64,000 nt of DNA from Warburgia ugandensis. Lineage: Eukaryota; Streptophyta; Magnoliopsida; Canellales; Canellaceae. The stretch lies in contig CP141132.1 of the NCBI GenBank assembly GCA_035236585.1, positions 25,379,445 through 25,443,444 on the forward strand. The letters are read 5' to 3'. Made by a program: the position numbers and the translations under genes. The notes under the pieces were generated by a model. That model worked only from the letters and a program-made list of their open reading frames with translations, was not told the DNA's origin and did not search any database. This document shows, in pieces, positions 23,353 to 36,021 of this stretch; within the stretch, counting starts at the first letter, position 1; each line of letters begins with the position of its first letter.

Positions 23353-26300
23353 TTAAATAAAATACATGTCTTCAAGGGATATATCCAAATTGATTATTTT
23401 TCCAAGTCTTCTTAAGTCTTGAGCTCCTAATTCTCCTTCTCTGTATCTGAGATATTATAAACATTGAAACATTTACAATATCTCAATAAGCTATGCTTAG
23501 TAAGGGATTCAAGAAGAATAATAATTTGACAATATAATCCTAATACTTCATAATCCTATTATTTATACTCATGGATTAATCTCTTTACCTTGTCATATAT
23601 GTACATCCTTATACATACATACATACTATATACTTTGTATAGATATGGTCAAAACCATGAAAAATAGTTAATATCTCAAAGATAATCATACTCAGCTTAT
23701 ACTGTGTTGATAAATCATCCAGACTCTATTGAAAATACTCCCTCATTTGGGCAGCATTAGTAATCCATGATTACCCAGCATCTCATCATGCCATATTATA
23801 AGGCATTTCACTATGTCATGCATCATAATGCAAAAATACTCAAAGGACTACTATGCATGCAGTCAGAATCAACACAAGCACACCTAAATAGCTGCCCAAT
23901 AATCCACTTATACCATCCTTGGTGGAAATCACAATATCCATATCTGTATGGGGGAGACAATGGCTGTCAGAGTGGCAGCCTTCCCATAATTGCCCCACCT
24001 AACTTTTAGCCTCACTTATGCTTGGTATCCATATCATAATAAGTTTCATAGAGTAGGTGGCCAAATCCTACTAACTCTCCTAGCATAGCATCCCCAGGTA
24101 TACTCCTATTTAAAACAAAATCACAAGCCTCCAAGCTTGTATGTAAAGTAATTCTCCTAAGTATCAGACAATCTATCCGTTTACTTAAGGCTGGATTAGA
24201 GTTTTTCCTCACTTCTAACTTAACCTTTTCATACATGTTTGGTTGGATCATAAGGGTTTTCAAGGCATTTTTATACAAGTATTTACATTACACTTGTCAA
24301 CATTTCTAGACATAAGATCATGTATTCAACATGTATATCTCATGTAGATGCATTCATAAAATTTTCCTACCTTTAAGTAGTGATCCATCCCTTCAGATCT
24401 TCCATGATCCTGATTGACATATGTAATCTATAAATCCATACATACTATCAATATTTATACAATTTGAATAATCCTATAGTCTTGATCCTATCTATATTCT
24501 TTGTTTAATCTTGCCCTTTGATATAAAGGACCTAGATCTTTTGTCCTATCATGATCTATCTTCCTCAGATAGTGTCTATCTTATTGATCAATTGATCTAA
24601 TGGTTAGAATGATCTTCTAATCTTTTAGATCTAAGTATTTTCTATTCTAAGTCTTTGTGTGTTCCTTTCTTTGATCTTGACCTGTCATAGATCCTTTGAT
24701 CAACAATTTATACTTGGTGATAAAGATCAAGGGCTTAAATCTTCTATCATTTAGTTCTTCTTTGATCTAAGTTCAATTGTTTGATTATCCCTAAGGAGGA
24801 AGATCTTGGTTCTCTTCCTTGAATAATATTTGATTAAGGGTTTAGATCTTCTATTCTATTTGTTTGATCATCCTTATCTTATTTACAATTTTTATTAGGG
24901 TTAGATAATTTACTAACCTTTTATGCTATTACTATTAATATTAACCTAGTTAATGTTTTATTGGTTGAAGATAGCTTATTTCATCCTAAGTCCAAACAGC
25001 TCCTCTTATTTCCAATTGGCTAAGGCTTACTAGCTGAATGGTTGAACACAAAGTGGTTACTTCAATCCTCATGTAAGGAGGCATTTAGACCTCACAAAAG
25101 TCAATGGAAGGTAGGGGAAGAGCAAGGCTCTATTAGAGAACCCCCTTAACCACCACGTTTAGGATTCACTAGAGTGACCTTAGCTCAACCTTCCATAAGG
25201 TTCCTATGAGCATTTTAAACCTAAGTACTCTTTCTAATTGATTTTAATTAAATCCATGAACATTTAAAATGTCATTCATGGGGTTTATTATTCTCCTAGT
25301 TTGGACAAGGATTTGATAATCCTTATATTGTCCTACTAACTATAACCCTTACTAATATTAAGTCAAAGTCATTCACTCATCTTAATTGTCCATTAATCTC
25401 TATATTCAATTAGTTTACATTTTTGGTGATTTATCCTCATTATATCTCCACAACTACTTAAATTTGAATCTACTAATAAAATTTGACAACAATTAAATCA
25501 TAAATCCAACATAAATTTAACAATGATTTATACTAACATGCTACTTATGAATATAATTTAACCTAATGGAATAAAACTATACTTAAACTAGCATGATCCT
25601 AAGTTATGAAATACAAGAAATTTTACTAGTAATCTAATGGAATCATGCTTAAATATTCAATTCAACCTAACATGGCCCTAAGAAAATCAAATTTACAAAC
25701 CTATTATAAAAATCTAAGAACATTTTGAGCATGGCATACTAAAATTGAAGAATTACACTACATGTATCCTAATTTGTAACATAAATCACATTTACAATCC
25801 TATTTCTAATAAAAGACATGTAGACTAATTAGATTAAGTCTATTAGAAACTTTTACTTATGATCCAACCATTAGATCTTAGATCTTTTCCTTTAGATCAA
25901 GGATTTTAATTACATTTAGGGTTTTTACTCCATTAAGATCCAAAGATCATATCCACTTATTTTTGTATCATTTAATCTATGATCTAACTAGATTCCATCA
26001 TAATGTCATTCATTCAATCCATCCCAAGGGTCTAATCATACTTGATCTCATTGATCAAGTGGGTCCCTTTGTATTTTTAGGTTATTTCTACCATAAAAGG
26101 TAGATTTCTCAATTTATGTTAGATCTGTCAAAATAAATCATGGATATTACTTTATTTCAATATTATTTTATCATTACATTAGATCCCCAAGATCTGATCA
26201 TCTCAGATTTTGAATATCATGAAAATTTGAAGCTTAATTCCTCAAAATAAAAAGTTGCTTGAAGATTTTTATCAATTTTATGATTTCAGAAGAAAATATA

Positions 26301-26510
26301 TATTACAAGATTTTCATAGCTTCTTTCCAATCATAATTTGGAGTTTAGATGACTCTATAATTAAACTTGGAAGTTCATAGTCGTTCTGAGAGTCCAGATT
26401 AGATTTGGGCCCATCAGAACGAACAACTCAGATTATTTGGGCGGAGCGGTCGCCGCTCTCCCATCACCGGGACACAAGTCAAAAACAGCTCTCCTGAGAC
26501 CACTTACTGA

Positions 26511-28175
26511 TTTCAATCAAATCCCACTTAACTCCTAGATTCTCTCCTAATCCTCATCTCTTCCTTCCCTCCTAAGTAATATTCTTGCCATTCCTATCAA
26601 ATCTTCTTTCCTTTCCACCCTATCACCTTCCTTCCTACTCCATCCCACTTTCCTATCTCATCTCACATCCCAATTTCATTCCATGTCAATTTCCACTCAC
26701 ACACTCAATTCCACACCCCCCCCCCACTCCGCCCCCCACCTTTTCTTCCCTTATTCTTACCTTCATCCCATCCATTCCATCTCAACCCTTCTTCTGTTTT
26801 GCTTTAGATCCTAGCCATCCACCCATAGGGCTTCTACTCCTTAAACTCTATAAATAAAAGGTGAAGGAAAAGAAAAACCCTTGGTCTCTTACCTTTCCCT
26901 TGAACTTGAAAGCTAAATCTAGGAAAAATAGAGAGAAAGAGATCACCTTTGCCAAAGCTACCATAAGATCAAAGTCAATCCATTGGAGATGAGGTAGGGA
27001 AGCTCTTCCATCCTACTTCCCTTTCTTTCTTTCTTTCCTCCATGTTCTTCTTCTACCATTCTTTTCTTTTTCATTGCATAGCATTCAACTCTCTTATTAT
27101 TACAATTAGAACACCCTCCTTCCCTCACCTATCTATTATATGCATCATACACCACAATTCACCTACTTCCTCCTTCACACACTCTCCACCTTAATTTCAC
27201 TTTCCTTCCACTATCCCTCCACTATTCCTCACATCCCATGCACTAGTCATCCTCCTTATCTCTTTTGATTTATATGCAATCCTCCCTTATTTCTGTTTCT
27301 CACACACTCTTTATCATCCACCCTTGCAATCATAGCATCCCTTCCATCATTTTCATTACACGCACCCTACATCTAGCCCCTACACTCATCAATCCTTCCA
27401 TTCTATCACAGGCACACCCCACCTATCTCCATCTTCTCTTCCATGTATAATCCCTTCTACCTTATATTTTCATCTTTCTTTTCTTTTTTTAGGATTTGGA
27501 AATCTAAGGAAAAGGAAGAACATTTTGTGCCCTTCAATGGGAGCCAAGTTTAATTTCAATTCCTAAATCATGGTTGAGATTTTATTAAGTTTATGGCATG
27601 TTGGGTTAATGAGAAGTGGAAGCTTGGTTGTAGATTAGTGTACTTTGGGTTGAATATAAGTGTATAAGAACTTGTAAAGTAACACAACAAGAAGACCGTA
27701 AAGTAGAGTTCATGCCTAGATTTGAAGAAGAAGAGGACACGTAAAGAGGCTTCTTAAGTGAGCCAACAAAGGACTCTTATAGTGGCCAGTGTAAGAAATT
27801 CTCTTTATTTGTTTTATTTTTCCTTTATTCATGTCTTTACTTTCCATTGTAATTAAAGTTAGATTAATATATAAAAAAATGTTGTTTTCCTTTCCTAAGT
27901 TAGCTTAGTTTTTTACTTGCTTACTTGTTTCCTTAGATAGTTTTCTTACTTTGCTTTATTTACTTGCTTTGATTTAGTTTAATAGCATATTTTAGATGCT
28001 TTAGTCTTGTGTTCTTTCCTTTCTTTTGAAGTTGGCAAGGTTAGAGTAAAAGCAATTGAAGTTTTAATTAACTCCCTTTATTAAAAGAGTCGTCATGGGA
28101 TTGACTCATATTTGTCGATTCTTTACTCTAAAAGATTTGTGCACTTACGATGATTATTAAGACACATCATTGAAC
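26511..28175 (+). mobile_element. Athila-like LTR variant (probable)
   Basis: A pyrimidine-rich region (with a C11 run near 26715-26725) leads to a TATA box, CTCTATAAATAAAAGG, at about 26848, and then about 1.3 kb ending GGGATTGACTC ... TTGTGCACTTACG near 28150. That ending resembles the U5 end of Athila LTRs. The 27540-28170 part recurs inverted at 12291-12870. The left edge is set only by where family C homology fades and the right edge by the start of oppositely oriented Athila internal sequence. Frames at 26585-26857 and 27265-27450 reflect the pyrimidine-rich composition and are not genes. Confidence 0.45.
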
Positions 28176-30600
28176 CCTAGTGGATGAGTTGTAGTCTCGT
28201 AAGGGTTTCCAAAAATGTTACCCATAAACATTTTTCAAAATCCTTTGTGAAAGTCCTTTATTTATCTGAGAGAATTTTCTTGGCATTCAGCATTCATAAA
28301 ATTCATAACTTTAGCATGCTAATAAAAATGAACAACAATTCAAAATCCTACCCATATGCCAAAGATATTCCATTATTTCATTGAGGCTCTAAATGTCAGT
28401 GCATGAATATAACCAATATATATATAATGTCTAATTATAGGTCTCTAATCATAATACTATTTGAATTACCATCCAAAAGTATGTTTTAACTTCAAATCTT
28501 AGAAGATATTCTTAGAAGGAAGTCACTCAAAAAGGTTAAATCTCTCTATCATATGTGAGTAGAAATATGCCCATCAAGGACAAATTCTCACATATTTCAT
28601 ACCAAAGAACTATAATTTAGAAAGAATGTGATACTGGTCTCATGGAAGGGATATCTACTATTTAGGAATGTTATACTCTACTAGAATCCTTGCTCATTCA
28701 AAACCATTTCTAAGCCATACTACTTCTGAGATCAACCAAGACTTTAAATAGGATGAAACATGGGCTTAGGATAGGGTTACGAAAGAAATGGTATAAGGAT
28801 ACACAAAGGTGTTGCGAAATATATGTAAAGGACTTCTACAAAGAATTCACAATTTTCTTTCGTAGCCATAAGAAAGCTATCTTTTCATTTTTCTCTTTCA
28901 CTTTTGGTATATCATTTATTTGAATTTTACTCTTTTCTGTTTCATCTCTTTGCTTGTATTGCTCATACCTTTATCAAGATACTTTTTCAACCATCTTTAT
29001 ATATTTCCAAAACTATTAAGTAATGGATATATTATAGGGTTTTGAATAGGGTAATGTCAATTAATTCACAAAGAAAAGGCTCATTAAAAAGGTTGAAAGT
29101 GGCTAACTAGTAGAAAAATAATAACTTTAGGTAATGCTAAAAGCTCTGACTTAATCAAGGATAGTCTCTACCAGTTCTTATGTTTCATATGGCTTCAAAA
29201 TGACCATAAACTTAAGAGATAAGTGGTATAGTTTTTCACATGATTTCATAATAGTTGACCAAAGTAAGAATAATGAGACCAATTAGAAATTTATGTTCAT
29301 TGAAGAATTTTTTTTAATTTTTGTGTAACCCTCTCAAAGAAAGATTGGTTCTAAATGTCACCTAGGTTATAAGTCTATGTAAATCTTCTTCAAGATCTCT
29401 AAGTTATATTTTCTCTTCAACCTTAACTATATTCATATGGCTATTGTGCAATAATTATTCTAAGTTTAATTTTCAATGAAAAACATTAAAAAAAAAAGAA
29501 TAAAAAAGATATACTAATTGTATACAAATCTAATAATAAGTTAAAGTTCAAAAATATATTGAATATTCAAATAATCCAAATTATCATCCTTGTATGGGAA
29601 CTTTTCATAATGTTTTTCAAAATTTCTCATATTTTTAAAAGTAAAGACTAGAAAAAAAAAAAATTTGGATACATAAAATCTAAAAGACCCTACCCCTAGA
29701 CTTAAGTTAGGCATCATCCTCAAAGTTTTAAAATAAAAGCATGGACAAATGAAATAAATAAGGAAAGAGAGAAGGGTTAGAATGATAGTACCTTCACTCC
29801 ATTGATGGTGCATTGATATGTTGATGTGAGCAATTATGCAAAATATACAATGAATGTGAATGCAACTCATGATCCTAAAACTAACTAATTAACCAACTAA
29901 TCCCTAAACTAACCATGAAGGAGTGTCTATAAAACTCACACCATCTTAGAATCTCATGGTAATATATGTGCATTTTTCACCTAGAGATGTAAGGTGGTGA
30001 TATTATTAGAGCATAAGAGAGAACCATGAATTTAAATATCCTAGGGCCAACTCATAGTGATTTGGCTTAGGCATTGTCAAATTAGGGATAGATAATTCCA
30101 ATGTCAAAAATCTAAAAATTTTCCTCCTCTTTGATATCTTCTTGAACATTAGGGTTAAGCTCAATCTGAATTTCCCTAAAAGAGTCTTCATGTTTCTCTT
30201 AATGTAGATAAGTATTGGGGCTTATACCCTCATGATTATCTTCTGTACACCCCAGAGCTTGTTGATGTTTGGCCTTAACATCAATTTGCCCAGCTTCGAA
30301 TTCTATCTCAATATTTGGTGCATGGATACCAGGTAAGGGATTAGATGAATGAAAATGATCACAAAGCACATTATCTAGGACATGTGGTGGGTTCAAATTG
30401 GGTGAATTGTTCATTGATGGCCCAATTGGATTTCAGGAAACCCAATGGGTCCTACTCAGTTTTTTATATTGAAGTGCTTATTAATGGTGCAATATCAAGT
30501 GAACCATTCACGTTACTAATGGAGCTATCTATATCAAAATCATCAAAACCAAAATGAGCTATACAGGCCTCGAGAGGATATATATAGGAGGATGATATGG
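28176..30600 (-). mobile_element. Athila-lineage internal region, pol deleted (A2)
   Basis: In sense (minus) order it starts at about 30590 with a post-protease segment, runs to about 30000, and then passes straight into 3' non-coding sequence (29720-28176). That 3' part matches 34400-33060 of the larger Athila element: the GAGGATGATGCCTAAC block corresponds to AAGGACAATG before the 3' end, and the CATCCACTAGGGTTCAA end corresponds to CATCCACGAGGGTAAC. RT, RNase H and integrase are missing, so the copy has a large internal deletion or is a non-autonomous derivative. Confidence 0.6.
30200..30590 (-). pseudogene. Athila post-protease pol segment (relic)
   Basis: Minus-strand translation gives LEACIAHFGFDDFDIDSSI (about 30590-30530), then a stop, then a frame 30414-30199 with NNSPNLNPPHVLDN. 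Both match the plus-strand relic at 13575-13830 (CFAHFDLDDFDIDSSI, TPNLNLPFVP). The region normally links protease and RT. It is broken by stops and followed by no RT. Confidence 0.7.
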
Positions 30601-32953
30601 ATGCTACACTATATCATATTTGTTGTTGTTTTAAATAAACTAGTAGGTGTATTAATCAATTGTAGTATTCTCATGCAAGCGAGGATGATACCACAAGGAA
30701 TTTCACAAAAAAAAGTATTTTGGATGAATCTCATTTAACTTGTTTATCTTGGCCAAATAAGAAAGATTATATTGATTTATCAAGGAATGTAAACATAAAG
30801 AATGTGAGCATGCACAAAATTATAAATTATCAGTAATGTGAACTTGAAATTATAAATTCACCTAACTAATATGCATTCAAACAAGGAATTATAGCCACTT
30901 CGAATAAATTAACTAAGCAATGAAACTACTTTAAATGGAAACATTCCTAATCTAAAACTTCCTAAATCTAAACCAAGATGTCAATCATGAATTAACTACT
31001 ACTAATCTAGAACTAAACAACATAACAAGTTAAGATCTAACAAAAGTTTCATATAATAATCATGTGCATGACCCATGGTTGGTTGGCATGGTTCTAGGGT
31101 CCAAAAGTGGTTAGATTTGAAGCTTCTAATGCAATTAATCATGCAACCTAAGTTATGCACTAAATAAAAAACTACATAAACTAAATGGGTTTGTAAGTAT
31201 TCCATTAAATTGGATGTCTAGGTGGCTAGAACCAAGTATTAAAGTATAAGGGAAAAAATCCCACATGTAAGTATTAAAGTTTGATGAATCAACATTTGTC
31301 ATGCAAGATAACTATTCAAATCTAAAGTATTATGAAACCAGAGGCAATCATTAAAAGGAATTCTCAAATATTTCCATTAAATCAAATCCAAATTACATAA
31401 AAAATTGGATGCATAATACATAAGTGTAAGCTGAAAAGTGCATCCAATTCAAAAGCATGAAACTTGCTCTAAACATCCACTTTGACCAAATCCAATACTG
31501 CATTCTCAAGTAAACTAGCATGCTAAGAGAATCCATGAAGAATCTAAGAGAAAAAATGGGTGAAAAGTTGAACTAAGCAAGGGACAACAAGACACAAAAT
31601 TAGATGGATCTAAAGTGCAAAACATGTGAATCAAAGAAGGAAAATCAAGAATCTAAGTTTCTTGTTCTCTTGGCTGTCACTACTAGAGAAGAATAGCTTA
31701 GATCTTTGATGAAGGAACAAGAAAATAAAAGTAGGAATTCAAGGCAAAAGCAAAGAAAAGAACACAACACTAACCTTTACTCCTTGAAAGTAACAAAAGA
31801 CAAACCAATAGGAAGGTGCTTGGAAAGTGTGGTTTATGAGTTGGATGTGAAGACTTTAAGAGGAAGTTTATGGGAGAAATTCGTATGGATGTTAGGAAGG
31901 TGGTGGAAAGTGGGTTTTAGGTGAGAAACATGGAGTTTTTAAGAAGGAGGTACCTCCCCCCTTGTTTCCCAAGTTAATTTCCTTAGAGAAAGGGAGTAGA
32001 TAAAGAGGGATATGGAGAGAGAAAGATGGGGTGATAAGGAAAGAGAGAGGAAAAAAGGGAATGAGGTGGAGTGATGTGAGTGGGTAGATCTAGGATAGAG
32101 TTGGGAAGGTGAAAGATTCTTAAAAAGGTGGGGCTCTTAAGTGGAAGACTTTCCTCCTAGGTGAAAAATGATGGTTGCCTTGTAGGGTGAGTTGGAGAGA
32201 GAGAAAAAAGTGAAAAGGAAGAAAAAAAGAAGAAAAAATAAAGGTGGGTACTTCCTATTGGTCTACTGCATGCTTTCCCATTGATTCTTACTCAAATACC
32301 TTCTCACTATCCTCTTAAAAACCCTATGAATAATTTGCTCTAGATTCTCCTACAATCATGGCCTTTCATATAGCTTGACTTAAGTGGCTTGATAGCTTGC
32401 TTTGAGAGCTCATTTGGCTTGGCTTTATGGATGGCTTTAGGGACTCTTTTGGCTTGGCTTGGATGGCTCGGTGGATTCCTTAGCTTGTCACCTTTTTCAT
32501 GGCATATATGGCTTAGATGACTAGAGTAAATCCCATGCAAAAGTGATGGACTTTGCTTGGCTTGTGCATGGGCCCACTTTGGTGACCTTTGACTTCTCTA
32601 CTTGCTTCATTTGATCCATGACCTTGCCTTGAGATGATCTCAACCTTTGTTGCACCTTAGATTTAGGCCTTGGTTTCCATAAGTTTCCTAATTAGATTAG
32701 GAAACCTCATGAATGACTTCAATTTCCATCTCGACCATTGGATTACATTCTTATTACCTAGAATAAGTGAAAATCTCCAATTAAATTTAGAAAAATATAA
32801 TTATTCACGTACTTACTCTGGATTAGCCTCTTAACCTACAAAATATCAACTTTAGAGTCATTGTGTTAGAAAATACATGTGTTATTTTTACACTAAGTTA
32901 TAACACATGGGCAACTAATTCGGTGATTTTTATACAAAATTTGACACTTATCA
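30601..32953 (-). mobile_element. Athila-type LTR
   Basis: In sense it opens TGATAAGTGTCAAATTTTG at 32953, directly after a polypurine tract, and near its far end has TTCCTTGTGGTATCATCC and GCATGAGAATACTACA, the usual U5 signature of Athila LTRs. It matches 1867-3000 in opposite orientation. It serves as the 3' LTR of the Athila element to its right; since Athila internal sequence also follows on its left, it could at the same time be the 5' LTR of A2. The low end is approximate. Short frames inside are not genes. Confidence 0.7.
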
Positions 32954-32966
32954 TGCCCCTCAACTA
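32954..32966 (-). promoter_or_regulatory. polypurine tract of the Athila element
   Basis: AGTTGAGGGGCA on the minus strand lies immediately before TGATAAGTG, the LTR start. Confidence 0.7.
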
Positions 32967-32999
32967 GCATTTTGCTAGTCTTAAGCAAAATATGTAAAA

Positions 33000-34400
33000 A
33001 ATAATAAAAATAAAATGGTCACCGTTCTCATAGGTACTCATGATTGCATTTAGCATATGCAACAAGCCCTTCAAGCTCTAAGTTACCCTCGTGGATGAGT
33101 TAGGCACTGTGAGCATTTGTAGTGAATATATTCATAAAATTTCATGAGGTTGAGTCCCTTATTTTATCTCAGAGAATCCTCATACATTAATACTTTACTA
33201 GTTTTAACAACTTAATAGAGATGAAAGACATTTTTACTAGTTATCCATATATTGAAGCCATTTTATTAGAGTTATCTCTTAGGGTGCCTATGTGTATACA
33301 ACTACATAAGTCACCACTTCTAATTAGATGGAAATATGCTTTGACCTCAAATTCTCACAGGTATACTCTAAAAAATGAAGCTCTCAAAGAAAGGGGTTAA
33401 ACATATTTCTCTCAGCATGTGACCGGATTCAACAAACTAATGTTTCACATAGGATTTAAGCATTAAAGAGGCAAAGGAATATAATTCCTAAGAATAGATT
33501 ATATTATCAAGACTAGTAGGGGTATTTTACCTTATTTACTTCTTCTTATATCCTCATTAAGGTTATCCTCTACCTAAGATCCACAAGTCTTTTGATAGAA
33601 CAAAATGTAAGCATGGGATAGGTTAAGAAAAGAAGGGTATAAGGATTCAAAAATTCAAAAATTGAGTAGAGGTATTCTTTCTTATTGTTGGACAACTTTG
33701 ATTATACAAAAGTGAATATCTTTTGTATTTTGGTCTTTCTAACATTTTTTCTTTTCACTTGTCCTTGGAATTCTTTTAAAGAAATATTTTTTATTTCTAT
33801 GACTTTGGTAATTTTTACTTCTTCATCGTTTTATCCTTTTTGAACTTTTTCTACCATTTCTACTCATTTTTGAAAATAGGTAATGGGTATTTATTTTACT
33901 AGGTTTTTCTGAGTTAAGCTAAGTGGAGTTAAGAAAGAAAAGGCTCAATGAATGTTTAGAAAGAAAACCTAATACTCCTATTTACTCTTGGCAATTAACC
34001 AAAACAAAGAGAACAAGATCACACAAATTATGTACATTGAAGAGAATATAGAATTCCATATAACTGTCAGAAAGGTGATAGTCTCTAAAACTCACTTGGT
34101 TATAAGTCTCCATTATTTTCCTCAAGGTCTCTAAGTCATACCTCTTTATTAGTCTAGATTGTGTACTATGTGTAAATATTTTTTGTGATTTATGTTTCAA
34201 AAAATGCTTCAAGACATAAGTAATATACAAAATTAGCCATAGGACTTCCATTAAGAGGTTAAAATAGTAGAATTACTAAGTGTATGAAAGTCCAATTCTC
34301 ATCACAGTAAGGAAACTTGACCTCAATTTTATTTTATTTTTTTTACAAGATACAAGAAAAAGTATGAACCTCTACACATATCTACATCCCCAACCTAAAA
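33000..34400 (-). other. 3' non-coding region of the Athila element
   Basis: No coding sequence could be supported between the integrase end and the polypurine tract. The interval is similar to 28176-29720 throughout. Open frames such as 33982-34251 show no env-like or other motif. Confidence 0.55.
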
Positions 34401-34504
34401 TAAACATTGTCCTTAATGTTTAGAAACATAGGACCCTGCATGATGTAGAATATTGAGATTTTTGTTTTTAACTCTAGGTTGCCTCCTAGTGAGCACTAAG
34501 TTTT

Positions 34505-35690
34505 ACATCTTCAGCCAAACGTGAGGATGATGAATGCAATAAATGTACTTTGTAGGGTGTTATGGACCATGCTAAGGTGGATTGTTGTAGATGCTACCTT
34601 TAATGATGATTCCTCTACCTCAAGATTGATTAGTTCTATGAAGGGTTTAAGCATTTGTCCATTTGCCTTAGATATTTCACTATGCTTATTTATCTCGATG
34701 GCCCCATGGGGATATACGATATGTACTCCATAGGGTCTGGCTCATCGAGACCTAAGTTTTTCTAGATGCAAACAGGAATTATACAATAAGACCTTTTGGG
34801 TTGGGGTAAAGGACTTCCTTAATATTTGTCTGTCATGGTTAATCATCAGTTGGTCTTTGTATAGAAGTGCAGATTCATATGCATCTTTCCTTAATCCATC
34901 CAACTCATTGAGTTGGAGTTTCCCATGGGTTTCAATAGTATCTAAATTGAAATTGATCTTGTTGATAGCCCAATATACCTTATGTTCTAATTCTACTAGT
35001 AAGTGGCAGGATTTTTCACACATCAGGTGGTAGGGTGACATACCTATAAGAGTCTTATAGGCAGTGCGATATGCCCATAAAGCATCAGTAAGTCTTACAT
35101 ACTAGTCTTTCCTATTTGGATTGACTATCTTCTCTAAAATATGCTTAATTTCCCTATTGATCATCTCTATTTGCCCACTAATGTGATGGTGATATGGGGT
35201 TACTATTTTATGGGTGAATTTTTCATTGATTTTCAAACACTTTATTGCAAAAGTATTTTCTCCCATCACTAATTATGGCACATGGAGTGCCAAACGTGGA
35301 AAATATATTTTCTTCTAAAAATTTGATCACCACCTTATGGTCATTAGTCTTACAGGGTATGGCTTCCACCCAGTTGGATATGTAGTCCACCCTCACGAGG
35401 ATGTATAAATATCCAAAGAAATTAGGAAATGGTCCCATGAAATCTATGCTAGAACATCAAAAGTTTCTTCAATCTTTAAAAATGATGGGCTGATAAAAAT
35501 CCCATTGTAAAATCTTTATAACTGTCTTTCTAGAGCTAAAGTGGCCTTCGCAAGCATTATCATGATAGAAGGAGATGATTTCATTATGCTTAGTATTAGG
35601 TATGCATTTCCAAATAATCGGATTGTGATAGTACTTAAATAAGTACATGTCATCTGAGGTAAAGTATCTAACCTCGGTCATAAATCTTTT
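34505..35690 (-). pseudogene. Athila integrase (broken)
   Basis: Minus-strand frames in order: an N-terminal zinc-finger-like part with the H...H pair (YHDNACEGHFSSRKT, 35681-35469); the core MGPFPNFFGYLYILV, DYISNWVEAIPCKTNDHKVV and AIISDGRKYFCN (35438-35223); then, after a frameshift, TPYHHHISGQIEMINREIKH with the catalytic glutamate (about 35200-35140); and the C-terminal part [20 protein letters not shown] to [11 protein letters not shown] (35041-34742). PHGAIEINK and NGQMLKPFIE (about 34700-34620) close the protein near 34505. The order and wording match Athila-lineage integrases. Stops and frameshifts separate the blocks. Confidence 0.9.
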
Positions 35691-35869
35691 TTTTTTTATC
35701 TTATTTGGTTTAGTGATTAGGCAATTCTTTTATAACAAGATAGTTAACAATATCTCCATACCAAGGTAATTAGGAAATGTGAATTAATTGTCCATATGGA
35801 AACACATCTATAATAAGCACCATTTATTGTTAGTATTCCCACCACTAGCCTGGATTAGTGGTTTACTAC

Positions 35870-36021
35870 TATGTTCTCAAAACCTATCTTGTCCTAAATT
35901 TCTAGGTTAAATTCTTATAATAGTAGTATCCAATGGATAAGTCTGGGTTTTGCATATTTTGTAGAAAGGAGGTATTTCAGAGGCGCACGATCTGAGTGTA
36001 CTATAACTTTAAATCCAAACA
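35870..36021 (-). pseudogene. Athila RNase H, C-terminal half
   Basis: Reading from 36021: FGFKVIVHSDRAPLKYLLS then AKPRLIHWILLL, stopped shortly after. It continues the RNase H begun at 57130-56975 on the far side of element D. The insertion falls between KFRSC and FGFKVIVHSD, that is, just before the HSD catalytic-aspartate segment. Confidence 0.85.
36017..36021. repeat. target-site duplication of element D, left
   Basis: AAACA here and TAACA at 56975-56979 (four of five bases identical) flank element D. Confidence 0.6.

Larger units (their letters stand above)
19505..26510 (-). mobile_element. family C LTR (copy C1), split by a LINE
   Basis: On the plus strand it opens TGTGATGACCTGGGTTTCTG at 19505, as in C2 and C3 (37046, 38674). 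The sequence is interrupted at 19841-23335 by a LINE and then resumes with AAATAAAATACATGTCTTCAAGGG, which is continuous in C2 and C3. Homology runs on through the GATC-dense segment (24480-24870) to the CGGAGCGGTCGCC block at about 26440 and fades by about 26510, so roughly the last 1.4 kb (sense 5' end) is missing. No internal region is attached. Confidence 0.75.

Noticed and set aside
26585-27450. Pyrimidine-rich open frames with proline and serine runs
   Set aside because: Explained by composition; no start context or domain.
33982-34251. Possible env-like gene downstream of the Athila integrase
   Set aside because: The 89-codon frame has no signal peptide, transmembrane pattern or family motif, and the matching stretch in the second copy is not open.
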